Assembly (NCBI GenBank): GCA_017446095.1
Contig: JAFSRN010000022.1
Location: 1-64,000 of the forward strand
Direction: 5' to 3'
Source: Eubacterium sp.
Lineage (GTDB): Bacteria > Bacillota > Clostridia > Oscillospirales > Acutalibacteraceae
DNA length: 64,000 bases
Below, one piece after another: positions 60,117 through 64,000 of the stretch; within the stretch, counting starts at the first letter, position 1; each line of letters opens with the position of its first letter. The notes beneath the pieces are model-generated. The model worked only from the letters and a program-made list of their open reading frames with translations. It had not been told where the DNA came from and did no database searches. Position numbers and translations under genes: made by a program.

Positions 60117-60374
60117 ACATATAATTATATAATAGATTATAAAAAATAACAAGTATTTTGTAGTTTGCACAAAAAATCGCACATAAAAAATGCAACAAAT
60201 CTTAATTTTCTCACCTCTACTTTATTTACTGTTATTGTACCTGAAATAAGCGAAAAAAAGCGTATTTACGCAATATTTTAAATTGCCTCACTTTTTGCCT
60301 CATAAATTCGCTGTTATAAGCGACAATAAGCGGTTAAATAAGTAATAAAAAGGTAATGTTGCATTGATGAAAAG
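60117..60374. other. AT-rich intergenic stretch, no gene seen
   Basis: About 258 bases upstream of the orphan gene and downstream of the repeats. A GAGGTGA ribosome-site-like sequence occurs on the minus strand near 60217 but no convincing start or reading frame follows. The stretch ends at the hairpin at 60375-60420. Confidence 0.5.
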
Positions 60375-60420
60375 CAAAAAAACAACCATTATGCACAATA
60401 TATAGTGTAAAATGGCTGTT
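60375..60420. terminator. Terminator-like hairpin at the end of the repeats
   Basis: AACAGCCATT/AATGGTTGTT 10-bp stem with one G-U and a T-run on both strands. It closes the tRNA-Trp/repeat region on the minus strand. Confidence 0.75.
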
Positions 60421-60425
60421 TTTTA

Positions 60426-60597
60426 TGGCAGGGGCAGAAGGACTTGTTCTCGCCTGCCGGCTCGGTCGGTGCTTCTGAACACAAGTGTTCAGAGGTCTCC
60501 ACCGGAGACCCGCACCCCTCGATACGCTTCGCATGCCTTGGTTCAAGCATATTTAGTCAATGTCGCAAAAAAAGACCGCAACTGCGGTCTTTTTTTA
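60426..60597 (-). repeat. 172-base tandem repeat unit 1 (tRNA-Trp-derived)
   Basis: The first of two tandem 172-base copies. It starts (plus strand) with the same 21 bases as the 3' end of tRNA-Trp and then continues with a different sequence holding two perfect hairpins. It ends with a copy of the tRNA terminator (60567-60597). It differs from unit 2 at two positions only (60523 and 60536). On the minus strand, 60519-60426 forms a 94-base segment with a tRNA-like acceptor and CCA. See unit 2 for the fold. Confidence 0.92.
60567..60597 (-). terminator. Terminator copy inside repeat
   Basis: AAAGACCGC-AACT-GCGGTCTTT hairpin with 7 T; an exact copy of the one after tRNA-Trp. It would end transcripts of the unit 2 tRNA-like segment. 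Confidence 0.85.
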
Positions 60598-60769
60598 TGG
60601 CAGGGGCAGAAGGACTTGTTCTCGCCTGCCGGCTCGGTCGGTGCTTCTGAACACAAGTGTTCAGAGGTCTCCACCGGAGACCCGCACCCCTCGACACGCT
60701 TCGCATGTCTTGGTTCAAGCATATTTAGTCAATGTCGCAAAAAAAGACCGCAACTGCGGTCTTTTTTTA
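60598..60769 (-). repeat. 172-base tandem repeat unit 2 (tRNA-Trp-derived)
   Basis: Second copy, adjoining tRNA-Trp. On the minus strand 60691-60598 (94 bases) begins AGGGGTG and ends TGCCCCT-G-CCA, so the two ends can form the same 7-bp stem as tRNA-Trp. Between them lie the perfect hairpins GGTCTCC/GGAGACC (60666-60682) and TCTGAACA/TGTTCAGA (60646-60665) and a G+C-rich segment. The T-arm of the tRNA is not preserved. The unit ends at the tRNA terminator copy. Confidence 0.92.
60739..60769 (-). terminator. Terminator of tRNA-Trp
   Basis: AAAGACCGC-AACT-GCGGTCTTT hairpin with 7 T on the minus strand, directly after the tRNA CCA end. Confidence 0.92.
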
Positions 60770-60845
60770 TGGCAGGGGCAGAAGGACTTGAACCCTCGGC
60801 ACGCGGTTTTGGAGACCGCTGCTCTACCAACTGAGCTATACCCCT
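60770..60845 (-). tRNA. tRNA-Trp (CCA)
   Basis: Full cloverleaf on the minus strand, 76 nt with encoded CCA. Acceptor AGGGGTA/TGCCCCT (one G-U), anticodon loop CTCCAAA between GCGGT and ACCGC giving anticodon CCA. Its last 21 bases are repeated in the two units downstream. Confidence 0.96.
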
Positions 60846-60914
60846 GTATAGAATCAAAAATTAGCATCGCTACTTTTTGATTTGAATAATCTGCTCTTGA
60901 TAAGCAACGCAAAT

Positions 60915-60943
60915 AATATAACAAATTTCAACTGCAATTGCAA
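60915..60943 (-). promoter_or_regulatory. Promoter of tRNA-Trp
   Basis: Minus strand: -35 TTGCAA (60943-60938), 17-base spacer, -10 TATATT (60920-60915). A leader of about 60 bases precedes the tRNA. Confidence 0.7.
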
Positions 60944-60972
60944 GTGTTTTTTGAAAATAATTTAAATACTTA

Positions 60973-61001
60973 TTGCAAATCGCCATATAATGTGTTATAT
61001 T
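60973..61001 (+). promoter_or_regulatory. Promoter of hydrogenase maturation operon
   Basis: -35 TTGCAA (60973-60978), 17-base spacer, -10 TATATT (60996-61001). It is divergent from the tRNA-Trp promoter, about 30 bases away. Confidence 0.7.
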
Positions 61002-61007
61002 ATTAAC

Positions 61008-61103
61008 AATCTGACGGAAAGCAGATACTGACCGAAAGATGCAAAACAATCAGTTTAACTGCATCTACGGGTGCAGTTATTTTTATTTGAAAGGAATTTT
61101 ATT
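61008..61103 (+). promoter_or_regulatory. Leader with mutually exclusive hairpins (putative attenuator)
   Basis: The leader holds a terminator hairpin (AACTGCATC 61057-61065, loop TACG, GGTGCAGTT 61070-61078) followed by ATTTTTATTT. An upstream segment AGATGCA (61037-61043) can pair with TGCATCT (61060-61066), which would break the terminator. Upstream of that are two similar pieces, CTGACGGAAAGCAG and CTGACCGAAAGATG. This is the layout of a riboswitch or protein-controlled attenuator; I do not recognise a known class. Confidence 0.6.
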
Positions 61104-61349
61104 ATGGAAACAAGAGTAGCGGTTATCGGAATTATCGTTGAAGAAATGGAAAGCGTTGGCGAGCTTAACAACATCCTTTCCGAATACGGCGACTACATCA
61201 TCGGCAGAATGGGTATTCCCTATGCTAAAAAAGGCATCAACTGCATCACTGTAGTTGTTGACGCTGAAAGCGACAGGATTAACACCCTTTGCGGCAAGAT
61301 CGGCAAGCTTGACGGCGTGTCGACAAAGGCTGCGTTCAGCAATGTATAA
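61104..61349 (+). CDS. TM1266-family iron-only hydrogenase system regulator
   Basis: 81-residue ACT-like (NikR C-terminal type) protein. It matches the family found next to hydE/hydG in Clostridia and Thermotoga: RVAVIGIIVEEMESVGELN, YIIGRMGIPY, and a TLCGKIGKLDGVSTKAAF end. Start ATG 61104 has AAAGGA upstream. It overlaps hydE by 8 bases. The ligand is unknown; a redox, metal or nucleotide signal is possible. Confidence 0.92.
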   Translation: METRVAVIGIIVEEMESVGELNNILSEYGDYIIGRMGIPYAKKGINCITVVVDAESDRINTLCGKIGKLDGVSTKAAFSNV

Positions 61350-62385
61350 CGGATTAATCGACAGGCTTGAACGCGACTGCGTGCTGACGTTTGATGAGTA
61401 CCTTACGCTGATTGAACACCGCGACGAGTGCAGAGATTACCTTGCACAAAAAGCTGCCGCGGTGCGCGACAGAATTTACGGCAAGCGTGTGTTTATACGC
61501 GGGCTGATTGAGTTCAGCAACTACTGCAAAAACAACTGCTATTACTGCGGTATACGCGCTGAGAACAGGAATTTGCAGCGTTACAGGCTGACTGTTGATG
61601 AAATACTGAATTGCGCTGACAGCGGGTACTCGCTTGGCTTTCGCACCTTTGTGCTGCAGGGCGGCGAGGATACGCATTACAGCGACGAGGACTTTTGCAA
61701 AGTTATCACAACTATAAAACAAAAGTACCCCGAATGTGCTGTTACGCTATCGCTTGGCGAAAGGTCGTTTGAGTCATACAAGGCGCTGAAAGAAGCAGGC
61801 GCGGACAGGTATTTGCTACGGCACGAAACGTGCAACAAAGAGCATTACGAAAAGCTGCACCCTGCGGCTATGAGTTATGCAAACCGTATGCGCTGCATTG
61901 ACGATCTGAAGTCGCTTGGATATCAAGTTGGCGTGGGGTTTATGGTGGGTTCGCCTTACCAGACAAACGACGACCTTGCAAACGAAATGCTGTTTATCAA
62001 GCAGGTTAATCCGCAGATGGTCGGCATTGGTCCGTTCATCCCCCACCGCGACACACCGTTTGGCGACAGAACGGCAGGAACGGCAGAGCTGACAACATTT
62101 ATGCTGTCACTCATCAGGCTGACATTGCCGAACGTGCTTTTGCCTGCAACAACGGCTCTTGGCACGATTGACCCGATGGGGCGCGAAAAAGGCATTATGG
62201 CAGGTGCAAACGTGCTGATGCCGAACTTATCCCCTGCCGACGCAAAAAGCAAGTATATGCTGTATGACGGCAAAATCTGTACAGGCGATGAGGCGGCGCA
62301 GTGCGTTGAATGTTTAAAACTAAGAATAGAAAAAACCGGCTGCCACATTGTGACAGACCGCGGAGATTACATAAATCAGAGGTAG
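61342..62385 (+). CDS. hydE: [FeFe]-hydrogenase H-cluster maturase HydE
   Basis: Radical SAM enzyme that helps build the diiron site of [FeFe]-hydrogenase; about 347 residues from ATG 61342. CxxxCxxC is in NYCKNNCYYCGIRA (about 63-76), then SLGFRTFVLQGGED and the barrel. The longer in-frame start at 61255 lies inside the upstream gene and is rejected. It overlaps the TM1266-like gene and ends 3 bases before hydG. Confidence 0.95.
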   Translation: MYNGLIDRLERDCVLTFDEYLTLIEHRDECRDYLAQKAAAVRDRIYGKRVFIRGLIEFSNYCKNNCYYCGIRAENRNLQRYRLTVDEILNCADSGYSLGFRTFVLQGGEDTHYSDEDFCKVITTIKQKYPECAVTLSLGERSFESYKALKEAGADRYLLRHETCNKEHYEKLHPAAMSYANRMRCIDDLKSLGYQVGVGFMVGSPYQTNDDLANEMLFIKQVNPQMVGIGPFIPHRDTPFGDRTAGTAELTTFMLSLIRLTLPNVLLPATTALGTIDPMGREKGIMAGANVLMPNLSPADAKSKYMLYDGKICTGDEAAQCVECLKLRIEKTGCHIVTDRGDYINQR

Positions 62386-62388
62386 AAT

Positions 62389-63807
62389 ATGGAATACAAT
62401 CCCAAATCACTAAAGGCGGAAGAATTTATTAACGACGGCGAAATACGCGACACAATCGCATATGCCCAGGCACACAAGAACGACACCGCTTTAATTGACA
62501 AAATCATTGAAAAAGCGAAGCTGCGTAAAGGTCTTGACCACCGCGAGGCAAGTGTTTTGCTTGCTTGCGACGATGAAGAAAAGGTTAAAGAAATCTACGA
62601 CCTTGCAGAGCAGATTAAGAAGGATTTTTACGGCAACAGAATCGTGCTGTTTGCGCCGCTGTACCTCAGCAACTACTGCGTAAACGGCTGCCTTTACTGC
62701 CCGTATCACCTAAAAAACAAGACAATTCCGCGTAAAAAGCTTACGCAGGAAGAGGTTGCAAAAGAGGTTATTGCGCTGCAGGATATGGGGCACAAGCGCC
62801 TTGCGATTGAAGCCGGCGAGGACCCTGTCAACAATCCGATTGAGTACATACTTGACTGCATCAACACGATTTACTCAATCAAGCACAAAAACGGCGCTAT
62901 TCGCCGTGTAAACGTTAATATCGCGGCTACGACTGTTGAGAATTACAAAAAACTCAAGGACGCAGGAATCGGCACATATATTCTGTTTCAGGAAACATAC
63001 AACAAAAAGAACTACGAATACCTGCATCCGACCGGACCGAAGCACAACTACGACTACCATACAGAGGCTATGGACAGGGCTATGGAAGGCGGCATTGACG
63101 ATGTTGGTATCGGCGTACTGTTCGGGCTTGACAACTATCAGTACGAATTTGCAGGACTGCTCATGCACGCAGAGCATCTTGAAGCTGTACACGGCGTCGG
63201 TCCGCATACAATCAGCGTACCGCGCGTTAAGCACGCAGACGACATCGATCCAAATGAGTTTGACAATTCGCTCAGCGATGAGATGTTCTGCAAGATTGCG
63301 GCATGCATACGAATTGCCGTGCCGTACACGGGTATGATTATCTCCACGAGAGAGAGTCAGGAAGTACGTGAGAAGATTATCCGCCTCGGCGTTAGCCAGA
63401 TTAGCGGCGCATCAAGGACTTCGGTAGGCGGTTACACGGAAAAAGAGCGTCCGCACGACACAGAGCAGTTTGACGTATCGGACAACAGAACGCTTGATGA
63501 GGTTGTAAACTGGCTGATGCGCAACGACTACATCCCCTCTTTCTGCACAGCGTGCTACCGCGAAGGCAGAACGGGCGACAGATTTATGGCGCTTTGCAAA
63601 TCGGGACAGATTCAGAACTGCTGCCATCCTAATGCGCTGATGACGCTTAAGGAATTCCTTATGGACTACGCTACAGAGGACACAAGGAAAATCGGCGAAG
63701 CGATGATTGAAAAGGAAATCGCAAATATCCCCAAAGAAAAGGTGCAGAACATAGTAAGAGAACGCCTTGTAAAAATTGAGCAGGGCGACAGAGATTTCAG
63801 ATTTTAG
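62389..63807 (+). CDS. hydG: [FeFe]-hydrogenase H-cluster maturase HydG
   Basis: Radical SAM tyrosine lyase that makes the CO and cyanide ligands of the H-cluster; 472 residues. The radical SAM CxxxCxxC is in NYCVNGCLYCPYH (about 98-110). The C-terminal cluster motif CTACYREGRTGDRF and NCCHPNA (about 386-423) holds the auxiliary iron-sulfur site. ATG is 3 bases after the hydE stop. Confidence 0.97.
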   Translation: MEYNPKSLKAEEFINDGEIRDTIAYAQAHKNDTALIDKIIEKAKLRKGLDHREASVLLACDDEEKVKEIYDLAEQIKKDFYGNRIVLFAPLYLSNYCVNGCLYCPYHLKNKTIPRKKLTQEEVAKEVIALQDMGHKRLAIEAGEDPVNNPIEYILDCINTIYSIKHKNGAIRRVNVNIAATTVENYKKLKDAGIGTYILFQETYNKKNYEYLHPTGPKHNYDYHTEAMDRAMEGGIDDVGIGVLFGLDNYQYEFAGLLMHAEHLEAVHGVGPHTISVPRVKHADDIDPNEFDNSLSDEMFCKIAACIRIAVPYTGMIISTRESQEVREKIIRLGVSQISGASRTSVGGYTEKERPHDTEQFDVSDNRTLDEVVNWLMRNDYIPSFCTACYREGRTGDRFMALCKSGQIQNCCHPNALMTLKEFLMDYATEDTRKIGEAMIEKEIANIPKEKVQNIVRERLVKIEQGDRDFRF

Positions 63808-63815
63808 GTGACAAT

Positions 63816-64000
63816 ATGGGACTTAACGACACCCCGTCTGCAGAGAGGATACATATTGGCTTTTTCGGCTTGCGCAACGCCGGCAAAAGTTCGCTTGTAA
63901 ACAGGATTGCAAATCAGGATATCTCTGTTGTAAGTGAGGTAAAAGGCACCACCACAGACCCTGTGCGCAAGACTATGGAACTGCTGCCGCTCGGCGCTGT
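63816..64000 (+). CDS. hydF: [FeFe]-hydrogenase maturation GTPase HydF (5' part)
   Basis: The first 61 residues of a GTPase are present, cut by the window end. IHIGFFGLRNAGKSSLVNRI gives the P-loop and KGTTTDPVRKTMELLP the switch region, as in HydF, the scaffold that assembles the diiron subcluster. AGGTGA precedes the ATG, 8 bases after hydG, completing the TM1266-hydE-hydG-hydF order. Confidence 0.9.
   Translation, partial: MGLNDTPSAERIHIGFFGLRNAGKSSLVNRIANQDISVVSEVKGTTTDPVRKTMELLPLGA

Noticed and set aside
60117-60370. Possible short gene after a GAGGTGA on the minus strand
   Set aside because: No start codon at proper spacing and the only frames are short and AT-rich; no evidence for translation.
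60426-60769. CRISPR array or phage attachment site
   Set aside because: Units are direct tandem copies with no unique spacers. A 21-base tRNA identity resembles an att remnant, but there is no integrase or island, so I describe it as a tandem duplication.
60412-60880. Overlapping plus-strand reading frames of 68-140 codons across the tRNA-Trp repeats
   Set aside because: They are low-complexity translations of the repeats and the tRNA itself; no ribosome site and no conserved protein.
61008-61103. Guanidine-II (mini-ykkC) riboswitch, because of ACGG loops
   Set aside because: Only the terminator loop shows ACGG and its closing is a UNCG-type tetraloop; the paired ACGR hairpins of that class are not formed.

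Overview
The window is chromosomal DNA from a strictly anaerobic, spore-forming member of the Clostridia, most like the gut Oscillospiraceae/Ruminococcaceae. The evidence is a complete spoIIAA-spoIIAB-sigF operon, a SpoVM-like peptide, a SpoIVFB-like protease, an RsgA/PrkC/PrpC/RlmN/RsmB cluster in Firmicutes order, a T-box in front of valS, and the start of an [FeFe]-hydrogenase maturation operon. Nearly all genes lie on the minus strand, packed with 4-20 base overlaps. The exceptions are mtaB, a zinc-ribbon/lipoprotein pair, a DUF1540 peptide and the hydrogenase maturation genes.

Layout: 1-540 holds a tRNA-Val/Asp/Thr operon with promoter and tandem terminators. 561-2473 is yerC, a methyltransferase and hslO. 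2588-4462 is a surface beta-helix protein with a long PDDPTN repeat. 4560-8844 is lon-engB-lysA. 8957-11974 carries a P-loop protein, pgi and a D,D-carboxypeptidase. 12062-15463 has mtaB, a lipoprotein glycosidase-like protein and two small plus-strand genes. 15496-20676 is spoIIA, folC and valS, with a T-box leader. 21126-22760 is a BspA-like repeat protein bracketed by short repeat elements. 22960-36164 is one long transcription unit, from yicC (promoter 36192-36220) to spoVM (terminator 22922-22951), matching the yloC-remA-gmk-rpoZ-priA-def-fmt-rsmB-rlmN-prpC-prkC-rsgA-thiN-spoVM locus of Bacillus with some genes missing. 36305-43215 carries plsY-der, yceD-rpmF, and tig-clpP-clpX with a phosphoesterase upstream. 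43481-54780 carries thrC, yraN-rnhB-rbgA-rplS, the TIGR03936/TIGR03960 pair, spoIVFB-like, ruvX, a class A PBP, an exonuclease and secG. 54880-59115 is a divergent type II topoisomerase pair.

The right end, 59150-61100, is accessory and richest in unexplained signals. It holds a 38-residue acidic peptide gene with its own promoter, ribosome site and terminator, an AT-rich orphan gene, and two tandem 172-base repeats carrying a remodelled tRNA-Trp 3' end downstream of the real tRNA-Trp. It also holds a leader with mutually exclusive hairpins in front of the hydrogenase maturation genes (TM1266-like regulator, hydE, hydG, hydF cut by the window end).

No rRNA, CRISPR array, transposase, integrase or prophage was seen. 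The best candidates for something undescribed are the tRNA-like tandem repeats at 60426-60769, the peptide gene at 59278-59394 and the hydrogenase leader at 61008-61103. All functional statements rest on reading the sequence; no search or folding program was run.
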